The notes under the pieces are model-generated. The model was not told the origin of the DNA, did no database searches, and saw only the letters and a program-made list of their open reading frames with translations. 64,000 nt of DNA. Origin: Isochrysis galbana (lineage: Eukaryota; Haptophyta; Isochrysidales; Isochrysidaceae). The position numbers were made by a program, and so were the translations under genes. Below, piece after piece: positions 1-10,852 of this stretch; position 1 is the stretch's first letter; every line of letters starts with the position of its first letter. Location of the stretch: contig CM030936.1 of NCBI GenBank assembly GCA_018136815.1, forward strand, positions 4,044,474 through 4,108,473. The letters are read 5' to 3'.

Positions 1-1014
1 TGCATAAGAAGCGGTGTTTCCCTCTTCGTACCGCCCGAGTGAGCTTGCCGCGCGCTGTTGACAATGATTAGTTAGATGCACAAACAAATCGTACTTGGAC
101 ACAATGGCGGGCCCGTCAGGTGCGGCCTTGGCACAGCGAGCTCTTGAGATGTTGTCTTTTTCGCCGTGAAAACCATCAGACACTTTTCTTTGCAGGCTGT
201 ACTGCTCCGACGACGTTCTCAGGTAACCCTCCCGGTACACCCGCACCTCAAGCCCCAGAGCGGTCTCAGGCGCTGACGACACAAGTGCCCAAACCCTCAT
301 GTCGAACTTTCGTCCATCGAACAGAAGTGGTCTTTCGAGGTACTTCTGAGCGACCCAGCAGCCGACGATGCTGTTAGAAGCGTAATCCATGAGCGCCTGG
401 ATCTCAGAGTCGATGAAGATCCCCGTTCCACCACACCCACGCGATGGCTTGAGCAACCACAGATTTGCTTGTCCGTCGGATAATGTCACATCTGGGTGGC
501 TCCCCTCCGCCACGGCGGCGTGCGCGTGTTGCAGAGCCCGCCAGGCAGAGTTGTCTGCGATGGGTGTACCTGCTAGGCGCAGACTCGCCCCTCCAGGAAC
601 TTCAAGAGAGACAGGGATCGAGTCGAACCTTGGCAGCCCATGCTGCGTCGCGTACGCCAGCAGTGTCTTGAGCATCTGGTCCTTCGCAGTGAGGCACTCC
701 ATGCCGACCCACTTGTTGATGACCAATGCGGACGTGTCAGGTCTAGAGGGTGTGAGATGCCTCCAAATGAAGGCGAGCCCGCTCTTCTTCACCGCCCGCT
801 GGCACTGCTCGTTCAGCCGGTTGCGGCCCTCAAGAGAAACGTCTGGCGGCTCATCAAGTGCGGCATCGTGCCACACGCCGCGGTCCGCGAGTGCGGCTCG
901 GATGCTCGCACTCGCCGAGCCCTCAAAGACGCAGTAGCGATAAGTGCGCTGCTGTGCACAGGCTCGACGGCGGCAGGCAGTCTCGGAGGCCTGGACGGCA
1001 CGGCTGGGAGCCAT
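1..1014 (-). CDS. Tubulin-tyrosine-ligase-like (TTL/TTLL) protein, 5' part, cut by the window edge
   Basis: Partial gene: 338 codons are open from an ATG at 1014-1012 to the left edge, with an in-frame stop upstream near 1111, so this Met is the likely start. The TTL domain (Pfam TTL family) is visible in order: YRYCVFEG near residue 28, WLLKPSRGCGGTGIFI near 187-202 (ATP-grasp nucleotide-binding region), FDGRKFDMRVWALV near 233-246, and VHLTNHC then GRYEEGN close to the edge. Family members ligate tyrosine, glutamate or glycine to tubulin tails, so a role in cytoskeletal or flagellar microtubule modification is expected; which amino acid is used cannot be told. The rest of the ATP-grasp core lies outside the window. 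No intron is needed in the visible part. Confidence 0.88.
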   Translation of the reverse strand, partial: MAPSRAVQASETACRRRACAQQRTYRYCVFEGSASASIRAALADRGVWHDAALDEPPDVSLEGRNRLNEQCQRAVKKSGLAFIWRHLTPSRPDTSALVINKWVGMECLTAKDQMLKTLLAYATQHGLPRFDSIPVSLEVPGGASLRLAGTPIADNSAWRALQHAHAAVAEGSHPDVTLSDGQANLWLLKPSRGCGGTGIFIDSEIQALMDYASNSIVGCWVAQKYLERPLLFDGRKFDMRVWALVSSAPETALGLEVRVYREGYLRTSSEQYSLQRKVSDGFHGEKDNISRARCAKAAPDGPAIVSKYDLFVHLTNHCQQRAASSLGRYEEGNTASYA

Positions 1015-3092
1015 CGCCGAAAGAAAGCGTCCAAGCTGCGATGCCGTTTCCTCTTCGTCTGTGCGTACTTCACGGTATCCCCACTAGCAGAGAGGGGAGA
1101 GTTCTGGCAATTAAAAATCTTGACGAGGAAACGGACTCTCTAGCACTAACTACTAAATACAGCAGCTACAGCTACGACGGTGTGCGGAAACTACTAAGGA
1201 CGTCACGAGCGTTGTTAGTCGGGGGTCGGGGGCAACCTTCGAGCGAGCATTCTGGGCCAGCCGAGCGATCTGGGGTTGTCGCATCCGGAGTTCCACACTA
1301 GTCTATGCAGATATGCAGATGCGATATCACAGGTCGAGTCGTGAGTATTTGTTTTGGTGGAATGAAATTCTAGGCGGCATTGGGTGGCTTACGGAACTTA
1401 TGGTCGCGTTATTCGATATTGAATATTATTCGATGCAGTGACGAAGGTTCAAACCCCAGACGGAAAACGAACTCTCGTGGAGCGAAGTAGTATCTCACAG
1501 TGCTCTGTGGAATCAAGCTCGCGCTTGATCATGGGGCAAGAAGTCTCAGCGGAGCTAGGGCATGGAGTAAAGAGAAGTCTTGAGAGAGGGGGGGAAAGGG
1601 CGCGCTACATCGCGGCGACGACCCACGAGACACCACCCCACATCACTCACTCACCAACAAGAAAACTCCGAAAACTAACGCAACATCGCACAAACAAACC
1701 AATGAAACAAATAAGGACAAACGAACAAATGCGGCGTGCAATGCGGCGGAGCTTCGAGGCAACTCATTGGCAAAAACAAAACTCACTCAATTTTCTCACA
1801 CACTACACACTACACATTGATATAGAAGCACCGCATCCGCCTAGAGTATATAAAATACTCTGGATGCGACACCCCCCGACTTAAGTCGAGCGTCCACGCG
1901 AGTCATGGTCATGGGGTGATCAGGCCCAAAACAAGCATGAACAAACGAACAAAAGTCGAAACAATGAAACAAACACTATAAAGAGAGTGTGTGACCTCTT
2001 GTCTTAGCCCCCAAAGAGTGTGCACTCTCAGTGGGTTCAACCAAACGCAATCGCGGATGCAAGCCGAAGCTTGATCGTGGGGCAAGTCTCAGCGGGGCTA
2101 GGGCATGGAGTGAAGAGAAGTCTTGAGAGAGAGGAAAATGGTTTATTACATCCGGAGCTCGTCGAGATCAAACGTGTACGATGGCAACGCGTACAAACAA
2201 CGGCGCGGAATTCAAAATTGGGTTAGCAATTCAGCTTTGATGGCGATCGTCGGCGCCATCGCCGGGTCGTCCGTCCGAAATGCGAAATGGCAAGAGATAG
2301 GATATAGAGATAGGGCGGCAAGAAGCAAGAACCGGAGATCCGGAGATCGAAGAGCAGGAAGAAGCGGGGCAAGATCCTCGGGATCTCGATCGCCACCGGG
2401 GCCAACCCTGACGTAGAAGTACTGGCGTACCCGTTACGAGTGCGCCTCCCCCTCTCCCCCTCATCATACTCTACGTTACTCATAATATTTTTTGCCGCCG
2501 ATGCTCGCGACGTGTGATTGGTTGGTTCGTCTCCTCACAGGCTACTTTTATACATCGATGATCTCTTAGTTTGTAGAAAGAGAGAGCAAGCGAGAGTCAG
2601 TCGTGTGATGCACGAGCGCACGCATGCCGACCCTTCTTACTTCCTATAAGAGTGACTAGATACCTGGAGAAATGGGAGGACGACCAAGAGGAGAAGGTAA
2701 AGGGAGAAGGTAGCTAGGGGAGAGAGGAAGGGCAGAACGCAGAGAGGGAGAGAAGAAGAGAGTATTCTAATAAAAATCCAAGAGAGGGGAGAGGAGAGAG
2801 AGGAGAGGGGAGAGAGAGAGCGGAGAGAGGAGGAGAGGAGAGAGTGGAGAGAGGCTGTCTCTCTCTGTGGCGCTCCCTCCTCTCCGCTCGCCGCGCCGCG
2901 CTCGGCTCGGCTCCCCCCCCCCCCTCCGCCCCCTCCGCCCCCGCCGGCCTTCCCTTCCGTCCCTGCCGCCTAGTCCCACGTTCCCCCACCACCACACCCC
3001 CACTCCCCTTCTCGCACTGCCTTTCCTCGCCCTCGCTTGCTCGCCCTGCCCTCCCACCAACCCGTCTTCCCACCCTCTCTCTCCGCCTGTGG
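1015..3092. other. Intergenic region with a duplicated segment and purine/pyrimidine tracts
   Basis: Region between divergent genes (TTL-like minus, EDR2-C plus). It holds a direct repeat pair (about 1500-1595 and 2058-2145), an imperfect hairpin around TATAAAA (1838-1872), a polypurine tract at 2675-2850 and a pyrimidine-rich tract at 2870-3065 just before the EDR2-C start. No coding sequence convinced me here. Confidence 0.5.
1500..2145 (+). repeat. Direct repeat pair about 560 bp apart
   Basis: A segment at about 1500-1595 recurs at about 2058-2145 with few differences; both contain GCTAGGGCATGGAGT followed by AAGAGAAGTCTTGAGAGAG. Not coding as far as I can see. It looks like a local duplication or two copies of a short dispersed element. 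Confidence 0.7.
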
Positions 3093-4790
3093 ATGGACGG
3101 TCAGCCGACCGAGTGGCCGAGAGTGCTGCTACTCGTGCTGTGCACATGGCTTCTGGCGCGGCTGCTTGAGCTGGCTGAGCGGATCGCCGTGCTCTGCGCA
3201 TCCGAGCTGGAGACGCCCGCCGTCACCCACGCTACCGCTGCCTCCTCGGTCAACGCGGGCATGTCCTTCCAGCGCTGCGAAGGAGCAGGCGACACCGTGC
3301 ACAGCTGGAGGGAGTATCCCGCCTCGGCGTTCCGCGTGAGAGTCGGACCCAACTATCCCCGCTTCGGTCGCAAGGCCAATTCTGGGCCCGCACTCGGCAT
3401 GGTCGTCGCGATGGACACCTACCGCGCGCCCCGCAAGATGAAGCACATCATGAGCCAAGGAATCATACAGCTCCCAAAGCCGACGCCAGGCTGGAGTGAG
3501 CCGTACCCAGAGTTCATCGTGGTTGTCCAGATGATGCCGGTAACACTTCGGTGCGTCCGCACTCCGTGCTCTGCACTCACCGCCTGGTGCCCAAGCTCGT
3601 ATGCACTGCTTCCGTGTGGTGTGGATTCCTCTTGCTCCGTACCCACGCCCGATATCTCGCTTCTCTGCAGCGACCATTGCTTCCTCCCTATTCAGACACT
3701 CGCTGCTGAAATCTGAGTCAACCGACGGCGAGACCTTCCATCTTATAGCTTATATTAGAATGAGGCCAGGCCTCGCGCCCAATTGGAAGGGCGACACTGA
3801 CCCACAGGGTCCCGAGGAACTGCTGAAGCACTTCCTGCTCAGGGCAGATCAGGTATGCTATCATTTTCCAGAGACGCGCCATTCACGACTGTTCTTGTGC
3901 TGCACATTGCATGATCTGGATTGCGAGGAACCGCGCGGCCCCTAGCCGTGATGTTTATACATTTGTGAACGACGTTCAGCCAACACATCTAGATAGCTGC
4001 ACTAGCGCCATTTGTGCGTGGCCAAAGGCCTTGACGGAGAGACGCCACTTCCCGTCTTCTCTGCGTATTCAGGACGAGGCCATTGCGCTGTGCCTCAAAG
4101 AGATCGGCATGCTTGCGAATTTAGAGGACGTCGGCGCTTCTCTCCCCAAACCCATCCTTAAGATCCTCCGTCGCTTCAATGGGAAGCCAGTGCTCACTAG
4201 GCCTGAGCATAGATTCTATCGAGGTCCCAGCAATTCCTATCTTGAGATCAGCTTGGATGGGCATCAGTATTCGTATGCCACGCGCGCAGCGGTGAGATGT
4301 TGCACCACGCGTTTGCAGGGCTCATTCATTGCTGGTCGAGGCGACCGGGATTTGATAGCCGTAAAAGCAAATAAACAGCCCGTCGGGGGTCGGCGTATGG
4401 CCTGCAGGGGTTCATGATTGATGATGGTGATCTGCTCACGCCCTGACAAGACGCCACTCTTTGCCCACTCAGATGCACTCAGTGATCCACTTCCTGGATA
4501 AGATCGAGCTTGCGTATGGAATGGTCATTGAGGCGCGTGCCGAGGCACAAATGCCCGAACAAATGCTCTTCTCTTGCTGCATCGCCAAAATCGACATGGG
4601 CCGTGTCGCGGAGTATCCACCTAAGGAGCGCGATGAGTCTTCCGAGGAGGGTCAGGCTCGCGGCGCAAATCTCATAGCCAGCTCTAAGGCCGAAATGTTC
4701 GCTCAGGCCATCGGTTTGCGTAAAGGGGCTGATGGTGTGCATTGGCTCGGGTGCGGCGCATGGCTAATGCCGTCGTGTGGCCGGCGATAG
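3093..4790 (+). CDS. EDR2-C (DUF1336) domain protein, four exons
   Basis: Proposed exons 3093-3539, 3718-3852, 4073-4291 and 4473-4790, giving about 372 aa; all three introns are phase 0 with GT-AG ends (donors gtaaca, gtatgc, gtgaga). A hydrophobic N-terminal helix (WPRVLLLVLCTWLLARLLEL) suggests a signal anchor. The C-terminal domain of the plant ENHANCED DISEASE RESISTANCE 2 family is seen as FRVRVGPNYPR (exon 1), FHLIAYIRMRPG (exon 2), YLEISLDGHQYSYATRA (exon 3) and PEQMLFSCCIAKIDMGR (exon 4), in family order. The domain is widespread in plants and algae; its biochemical function is poorly defined, with lipid or membrane association suggested for EDR2. The ATG at 3093 follows a pyrimidine-rich leader; the frame is open further upstream, so a longer N-terminus is possible. 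Confidence 0.85.
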
Positions 4791-5460
4791 CTCGAGCTTT
4801 CTCGGGTCCTACTGCTATTCCTAAGTCGCATAGCGTCATAGGGCGTGCGGTGGCGCGGACCATGCCATCAGCATTACTTGATCATCGCATCGAAATGCAT
4901 AGAATGGCTATTCGGAACCATACCTGTTTCCGTTGGCGCGCGGTAGGCATCATCGTCTCTGAGGGTCGGCGGGAAGTCGTCTGCGTACCGGGACACGCCT
5001 TGAGAGTGGGTGCAATACAACCGCGTCTACGGGTGGGATGTGACGCGAAAGTGTGCCGTTGGCTTACGGCATGTCAACAGCATGTTCGTGCGCGTGTCGT
5101 GCGTTGTCTGCTTGTTTGTGATGTCCCCATGATACCATCATCGTCGTCGTCGCCTTCTCTTCGTTATCTTCGTGTTGTCTCTGGAGCTCTACTAATGGAT
5201 AAAGACCCCTCTTTGTTTCTTGTTTGTGGGCCTCGATGCTCTCCGGTGCGTGCATCACATGGTTGCATTGAGTGAGATCACGGGCTGTATCCTCGGGCTA
5301 GCGGCCGAGGCTGGGGGGACTCCCGTGGCCCCAATCAGCCCAAGAACGAAATATTTTAGTAGAGTAGCAGTAGTAGCTCACGATGCGACCGGCGACGGCG
5401 ACGGTGGGGAGGTAGCGCCGAGCAGCTATCTGTGTCTACGTCTATGTGCCGCCTACTGTC
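4791..5460. other. Intergenic, nothing recognised
   Basis: Follows the EDR2-C stop codon. Open frames exist but show no family motif or coding character that I could support. Confidence 0.4.
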
Positions 5461-5465
5461 TAAAA

Positions 5466-5506
5466 AAAAACCTTTTAATAGTCTCGCCCCGCGCGTGGCC
5501 TTGGGA
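5466..5506 (+). repeat. Short repeat unit next to the LINE
   Basis: An A-tract followed by CTTTTAATAGTCTCGCC and CGCGCGTGGC recurs at 10853-10890, where it directly precedes the palindromic terminus of another repeat. It suggests a second, overlapping element abutting the LINE. Confidence 0.55.
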
Positions 5507-8326
5507 TCAGCTACAGTAGCCACGCCCATTTCCCTTCCTCTCCCACACTTCTAGGCCCAGGTAGAAATATGCAGCATATGCAATTGCATATTTGGGTAGA
5601 TTTGTCAGATCTGCATATGTCGACACATTTTCGCATATTTCCTGCATATTTGGGTAGAAGTGGAGCGGGAGAGAGGAGAGCCCCCCCCCCTTGGTATTGG
5701 GAGAGAGGGGAGCCCCCCCCCCTTGGTATTGAACATCACCCCCCCGTTGCCGGGCGTCTCGTGCCTCATGGGTGAGTGGCCTCTCTCCCCTCTCCCCTCT
5801 CCCCCTTCTCTGCCTGCCCCCAAGCGCCCCCCACGCGCTGAACTGTCCCGTCTCACCCCTCAGATCGCTCGCGCCGCGCTCGCGCCGCACTGCGTTGCGA
5901 GATGGGCATCCACATTGACGTGGACCATCTCGCACGCGCTCGCGAGCGTGCAAGTCCAGCGTCATCGGTGCAGGAGCAGGCAAGGGCAAGGGTTTGACGT
6001 GAATCGGCCAATTTAGGAGCCCCAGTCCCATTGTCCTCGTCGCACTCCTCTCATGAGATGTGGCGTAGTGCGGGTATTTGATCCATTTGCGCTGGTTCCC
6101 GGTGTGTGGGCTTGTCCAGAGGACAGTGTCCGCGGCTTTTTGGATCCGCGTGTGGAACCACTTCGGAGCGGATAGTGTCTGCAGCCAGTATCTGGGCGTG
6201 CCATATATCATAAAGTTGACTATGGCCGCTCTTCCGAATATAGTCATATGTTCGGTGGCCGGTGCTAGCTTAGAGACTTTTTCGTCAACTTTGTCCGCTA
6301 GTTTCGACCAAAAGGGTTTGAGCGCTTCTGGCGCTCCCAAGGGGACTCCTAATATTGTCAGGTATTCGCTGTTTCCTATCCAGTTATATTTTCGCATATC
6401 CCACGGAGGTTTGCGAGTCCTTTGTGCCCCCATCCGGAGTCCCTGGAATTTGCTCTCGTTTGTCTTCCCTCCCGTAGCCTTTTCGTGTAGTTTCACCCAA
6501 TGTAGGGACTTTTTAAGACTTTTGTAGTCGCGAGCTATTAGCGCGGTGTCGTCAGCAAACTGGCTGATCTTCAGATTATACCCATTTAGGTCTACTCCCT
6601 CTATGTCGTCGTCGTTGTTTATGGCCCGGGTTAGTGCCTCCGTCGTGAGGAGGAAGGTGAGCGGGGAGAGCGGGCATCCCTGCGGCATACCGCTCCCTAC
6701 CGTGAAGGGGTAACTTCTCCCCCCGTTGGTTTTTATCGTTCTTATTGGTCGAGCATCCTCGCATGTGAGCGCTTTCGCGAGCGATTGGAAGTTCGGGCCG
6801 AAGTTGAGTAATTTGAGGGCCAGGTGGTAAAACTCCCAGCTGACTCTGTCGAATGCCTTCTCCCAATCAAGGGCCAGGAGTAAGCCCGGTTCTCCGGTCT
6901 CGTCTAGGTACGCTCTTGTGAGCTGGAGGAGGTGCGTGGCTTCGCTAATGAGCCGTCTCGGCACGAACCCCAGCTGGTTCTCCGATATTATCTTGCCTAT
7001 TACTTTGCTTAGCCTATTGGTTAGAATCTTGGCTAGGATTTTATAATCGCTTTGTAGCAGCGTGATGGGTCTATAGTTGCGCGGGTCGCGCGCGTCTCCT
7101 TTTTTGTATAGTAGGATTATGTCGCCTTGCCGCATCGTGTACGCCAGTGTCCCCTTATCTAGCGCTAGGTTGTATAGCCTCGTCAGTATCGGCGCAGCCA
7201 ATTTCTCGTGCGCCTTGTATACTTCTGCCGGCAGCCCATCCGGGCCCGCGCTTTTGCCGGGGCCTGCCTTGGACACAAATGTGCCCGCACCGCCCTCAAG
7301 CTTCATGCGCTCTCGGTTCCCCTTGAGGAATGTGAGGCCTACCTTTTCGACCGCTTTAATGAGAACGCTGAGGTTGATTTGTTTGGCTTGCGCGAGGCCA
7401 TCAGCTTCAACTACAATGTGGGCCGCCACATCTTGGAGGGCGTTGTAGAGGGACTTGCGGGAGGCAGATCCCCCCTTGTTGAGTTTCTCCTCCAAGGCTT
7501 CGATCTTCACGCGGACGGTGATGTCTGTTTGAGTGATGCGGAGGGTGGTGAGCTCGCCATAGCGGTCTTTGAATTGTTGTGCGCAGTCCTCATTGACCGC
7601 CACGTGCCACGGGCCTTTGATGGAACGAGCCCAGAAGTCTGGTTCAGGGTCAACTCCCTCTAGCTCGAGGAGTAGCTCGATGATCGCGGCATATGCCGCC
7701 GCGTCTTGAAAGGCATAGTCCCCTTCTTGATGGAAGGAGAGGTCGAAGTTTGCATCAGTGTCTCCCATGTCTTGTTCATCATCTGACAGGATCACCTTTA
7801 TCCGGATCAGAGGGTAGGGGGGTTTGGGGTGAGCGTGCGATCGGTGACATTTTGTGGCATGTGCTGTCCTTCTCCTTGGTTCCCTCCCTTGTGTAGGTCC
7901 GGGGGTGTCTCGCCATGGTGTGCTTTTGTGTGCCAGTCCTCTGGAGTTGTGCGTATCTGTTGTTGTATGAGGAGTGTGCCCATAAGGGCCACCCGGTCTC
8001 GGGCCGCGCCGCCAAGGCGGCGCGGCCTTCTCCAGGGTGAGTGAGGCCTCTGCCATAAGGCATGCCTGTTGGAGGGTTGGTGTGTCTTGTCTGGTGTAGG
8101 CCGGGTGGGGTCCACAGCCTGCTGTCTCCCATGGGGGGGACCAGCATGGCTGCTGAGGGTGGCGTGGCCGAGGCCACGGGCCGTGTGGCGCGACGCGAGT
8201 CGCACGCACCTGCTCGGCCTCCGCGGGCGGACGCGGTCGCTTCGCCAGCGACTGCTCCATGGGTACTGGGGGGGCGCCCTCAGCGGGGGGCCCGAAGGAG
8301 AGGGGAGTCGCGGCGGCGCGCTCCAT
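5507..8326 (-). CDS. LINE gag-like/reverse transcriptase polyprotein
   Basis: About 939 aa from the ATG at 8326. The first 170 residues are Pro/Arg-rich; about residues 170-300 look like an ORF1-type region (around SIKGPWHVAVNEDCAQQF). The reverse transcriptase begins near GPGKSAGPDGLPAEVYK, with NYRPITLL, LALDWEKAFDRVSW, GMPQGCPLSPL (about residue 549) and the catalytic FADDTAL (about 592). No apurinic-type endonuclease motifs are seen between the N-terminal region and the RT. From about 6020 downward the translation becomes low-complexity and RT-unlike, so the real protein end may be earlier, with read-through into 3' sequence. Probably a non-autonomous or decayed copy, though the RT frame is uninterrupted. 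Confidence 0.85.
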   Translation of the reverse strand: MERAAATPLSFGPPAEGAPPVPMEQSLAKRPRPPAEAEQVRATRVAPHGPWPRPRHPQQPCWSPPWETAGCGPHPAYTRQDTPTLQQACLMAEASLTLEKAAPPWRRGPRPGGPYGHTPHTTTDTHNSRGLAHKSTPWRDTPGPTQGREPRRRTAHATKCHRSHAHPKPPYPLIRIKVILSDDEQDMGDTDANFDLSFHQEGDYAFQDAAAYAAIIELLLELEGVDPEPDFWARSIKGPWHVAVNEDCAQQFKDRYGELTTLRITQTDITVRVKIEALEEKLNKGGSASRKSLYNALQDVAAHIVVEADGLAQAKQINLSVLIKAVEKVGLTFLKGNRERMKLEGGAGTFVSKAGPGKSAGPDGLPAEVYKAHEKLAAPILTRLYNLALDKGTLAYTMRQGDIILLYKKGDARDPRNYRPITLLQSDYKILAKILTNRLSKVIGKIISENQLGFVPRRLISEATHLLQLTRAYLDETGEPGLLLALDWEKAFDRVSWEFYHLALKLLNFGPNFQSLAKALTCEDARPIRTIKTNGGRSYPFTVGSGMPQGCPLSPLTFLLTTEALTRAINNDDDIEGVDLNGYNLKISQFADDTALIARDYKSLKKSLHWVKLHEKATGGKTNESKFQGLRMGAQRTRKPPWDMRKYNWIGNSEYLTILGVPLGAPEALKPFWSKLADKVDEKVSKLAPATEHMTIFGRAAIVNFMIYGTPRYWLQTLSAPKWFHTRIQKAADTVLWTSPHTGNQRKWIKYPHYATSHERSATRTMGLGLLNWPIHVKPLPLPAPAPMTLDLHARERVRDGPRQCGCPSRNAVRRERGASDLRGETGQFSAWGALGGRQRRGRGERGERPLTHEARDARQRGGDVQYQGGGAPLSPNTKGGGLSSLPLHFYPNMQEICENVSTYADLTNLPKYAIAYAAYFYLGLEVWERKGNGRGYCS

Positions 8327-8353
8327 TGCGACCAAGTATAAACTTAGTTGCCG
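5507..8353 (-). mobile_element. LINE (non-LTR retrotransposon)
   Basis: The element reads on the minus strand. Its 5' end carries a near-palindromic motif (AACTAAGTTTATACTTGGT at about 8334-8352), then the start codon and one long open frame. A fragment of the same 5' end lies at 40529, and a related one on the minus strand ending near 30782. No obvious poly-A tail was located; the 3' boundary near 5510 is set only by the end of the reading frame. Confidence 0.8.
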
Positions 8354-9112
8354 CCTACTGGCTAATGGCTACTGAATAAGTGCAAGGCGCAAACGACCAG
8401 ATGAGTGCCTTCCGTATACGACTTATGACTTGGCACGTGCATTGCTGAGCACAAATAATATGTTGCCATTCTAGATAAGTGGAGAACTGCATACAGCAAA
8501 ATCCGCCACATTAGACGCATCAGAGCAGAGGGTCGAATCGGTCGATACTACGGACTACAAATGTGCATACGAACGAGGCAAATATCAAATATGGAAGCAT
8601 CGAGTTTTCTCTATGGCTATGGCAAACTAGTACAGATTATCCTCGACGATAGATTTGAAGGCGAGGACTCGCTATCCGCTCTCTATAATCACTATCAGTC
8701 CCAGTGCCCGTCCAAATACCAAATAAGACTGCTGTCCGTACTGAGTGATGATCATTGATAACTTGGACAAGAAATATGATGCCGTCATCGCTCAATGGAA
8801 CAAGGAGAATGAAGCGAGGGGGGAGGAAGAATCGAGTAATGTGGGCGAGTCGGTGGTGTCCACGGCACGGTGGTGTTTCGTGTTTCACCGGTCGAACATG
8901 TCGCGAGCGAGGCCGGGTAATGTGAAAGTGTAAAGTGTTAGATCTTATAGCTAGTGAGGAGTGGGAGTAGCTGATTTTTAACACTACCAAGGAGTTGCCC
9001 CCCCTCAGCCTTGGTGTTTCGCCCCGGTCGGTTTTTGAACGTGTGAGTCTGTTCATGTTCGGACTATTTTTGTCCGTAACTTGTTCTACTAGTTAGAGTA
9101 CTCTATTGTACA
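8354..9112 (+). other. Intergenic with possible gag-like retroelement shards
   Basis: Two short open stretches, about 8591-8758 (contains LDDRFEGEDSLSALYNHYQS) and 8745-8933 (contains NLDKKYDAVIAQWNKENEA), look like pieces of one coding sequence split by a frame change. They resemble the helical gag region of Copia-type elements only loosely. No complete gene. Confidence 0.25.
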
Positions 9113-9322
9113 ATGGAAGAGAAGGAGAAGGACTTGAGAGCAAGGAAAGAAAGAAGGGGAGAATACAGAATGGAATATGCCTGTTCTGGCAGAATGTTCT
9201 GGGGAGAGGGAAAGAGGAAGGATGAAGCAGGAAGCAGGAAGGAAGGAAGGAGTTGGCGGCGAGAACACGCTGGACGCGGAGCTTCCGACAGGGAGAAGGG
9301 CGGGCAGCGCACCTCGAGAAGC

Positions 9323-10132
9323 ATGTCGATCTGCGTGGCGGCACTTCTAGGCGCGAGCTTGATGGGACAGGTGTCACATGCCAACGAGCGGAGGAAGGGC
9401 ACACTCGACAAGATGGCCCGACTTGACCAGCAGCTAGACGCTCTCGCCGTCTCGATCGCTGCAGACAGCCAAGGACGCGTGGGTGCAGCAGCACACACCC
9501 ATAGCACCGACGTCTCCTTACAGCAAGCTGCCGCCACAGGAACGGGGGTCGCGGGGGTTCTACCGCCAGACGAGCAGCGCCGCTTGGAGGCAATCACCAA
9601 GCAGCCAAATCTCGGCGAGGCGCTGGAGATTGTCGGCGACTCTATCAACTATGAGTCCACCAGCACCTTCAGCTCGATCAATCCCTTTGCACCAGAGCCC
9701 GAACACAACCGCGCACGAATCACAGTGCTGGCTCAATCTGATGGCTGCGGCAACACGCATGATGAATCCTCGCTCATTCGTCCATTTTTTGTCGATTCCG
9801 GAGCAGACCCTTCTACTTTCCATTGGTGCCCAACATCTGGATGCGATGAGGCACTTGTCTTGGGAGGTGACACGCTGCATTACGACTTCGGCATGGTGAA
9901 GTTACGGGGATGTCCCCTGCACGAGGGCTACACGATTCCATACCTGCGCCTCATGAAGGTCCTCCTCGGCAGTTTTAACACCCTGTATCTCGGCTGGGGA
10001 GCCTGTGATCAAGGTGAGACCAATTGCGCAGTTGGAGCAGACGTCACCATGAAGCCCGGCGACTGCAAGACACTGATGCATCCATTGAAGCCGGAGCAAA
10101 AGTACGACGTTTGCTTCGTCAGCACCATGTGA
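9323..10132 (+). CDS. Predicted secreted or lumenal Cys-containing protein, unknown family
   Basis: Open frame of 269 aa from the ATG at 9323. I chose this start because it places a signal peptide (MSICVAALLGASLMGQVSHA) at the N-terminus, likely cleaved after SHA; the frame is open to 9113 but the extra residues are encoded by polypurine DNA. The C-terminal half has evenly spaced cysteines (SDGCGNTH, FHWCPTSGCDEA, RGCPLHEGY, WGACDQGETNCAVG, PGDCKTL, YDVCFVSTM), which suggests disulfides in an extracytoplasmic domain. There is no intron and no domain that I recognise. Its neighbours are repeats and give no functional hint. Confidence 0.6.
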   Translation: MSICVAALLGASLMGQVSHANERRKGTLDKMARLDQQLDALAVSIAADSQGRVGAAAHTHSTDVSLQQAAATGTGVAGVLPPDEQRRLEAITKQPNLGEALEIVGDSINYESTSTFSSINPFAPEPEHNRARITVLAQSDGCGNTHDESSLIRPFFVDSGADPSTFHWCPTSGCDEALVLGGDTLHYDFGMVKLRGCPLHEGYTIPYLRLMKVLLGSFNTLYLGWGACDQGETNCAVGADVTMKPGDCKTLMHPLKPEQKYDVCFVSTM

Positions 10133-10555
10133 GGTGAATGTGAATGCGAAGTGGATCAAATCACCAGCGCGCCTGGAGGATTGCCATTACCCCATCATAT
10201 GCAGAGGTTTATGAAGTGTGAAGTGAGGGAGCGCGGCGAAAGGGCGCAGAAGCAGAAGATGGGTGGCCGAAACGCATGCCACAAATGTTGAAGCACTCGT
10301 GCTTGTTGCTGTTCATTGAAGACTTTGCAGTGAAATTCTACATTCTACACATCGTTTGCGGAGTGCTACATATGTGGACCACCTTATGGCATTGCATACT
10401 CCCCCCCCGCCCTTCCCCCCCACTCCCATTCCCATCACCCCGCGCACGCCCTTCACCATTTATTTCCCAGGAGATATTCGCCGTCCGTGTTAATGCGTGT
10501 GTCTAAGTGGTCGTCGCTTTCGGGAGTTGGTGTTAATGGGTGTGTCTAAGTGGTC
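10133..10555. other. Downstream region with C-rich tract
   Basis: Probable 3' flank of the secreted-protein gene. A C-rich tract lies at 10398-10470 and a short duplicated phrase (GTGTGTCTAAGTGGTCGTCGCTT) at about 10496-10520 and 10540-10563. Nothing coding seen. Confidence 0.4.
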
Positions 10556-10852
10556 GTCGCTTCAACCTACTTTTTTATAAGTGGGGGTCAATGGGGGCCT
10601 CGCGCCCCCCTCTCTCCGCATCGCGGACACCCCCCGGGGTCGGCCCGTACAATCAACCCCAGCCCCTGCCCTCTCGCAGGGGCTGGGCAATCATCATTCT
10701 GGCCCAGACCCCTAGTGGACGCGAACCGCGACTCGCACTCCCATGCCCAGCATGGGCCTGCCCTCGAGCTGACTCCCCCCCATCCCTGGTCGCCAGGCAG
10801 ACAGAGCGACTTCGGGCGGCTCCCAGGGCTAGCGAGGCAAGCGTGGGGGGGA
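10556..10852 (+). repeat. Dispersed repeat X
   Basis: Matches an inverted copy at about 26440-26660: both share a run around CGGACACCCC, a GGCTGGGCAATCATCATTCT-like block and CCCAGACCCCTAGTGG. High GC, non-coding. Part of a composite repeat with the segment that follows. Confidence 0.75.

Noticed and set aside
120-1143. Plus-strand frames at the left edge
   Set aside because: They are shadows of the minus-strand TTL-like gene, whose motifs are unmistakable.
2844-3092. N-terminal extension of the EDR2-C protein
   Set aside because: Encoded by a pyrimidine-rich leader; the ATG at 3093 gives a compact anchor helix, though the longer form cannot be excluded.
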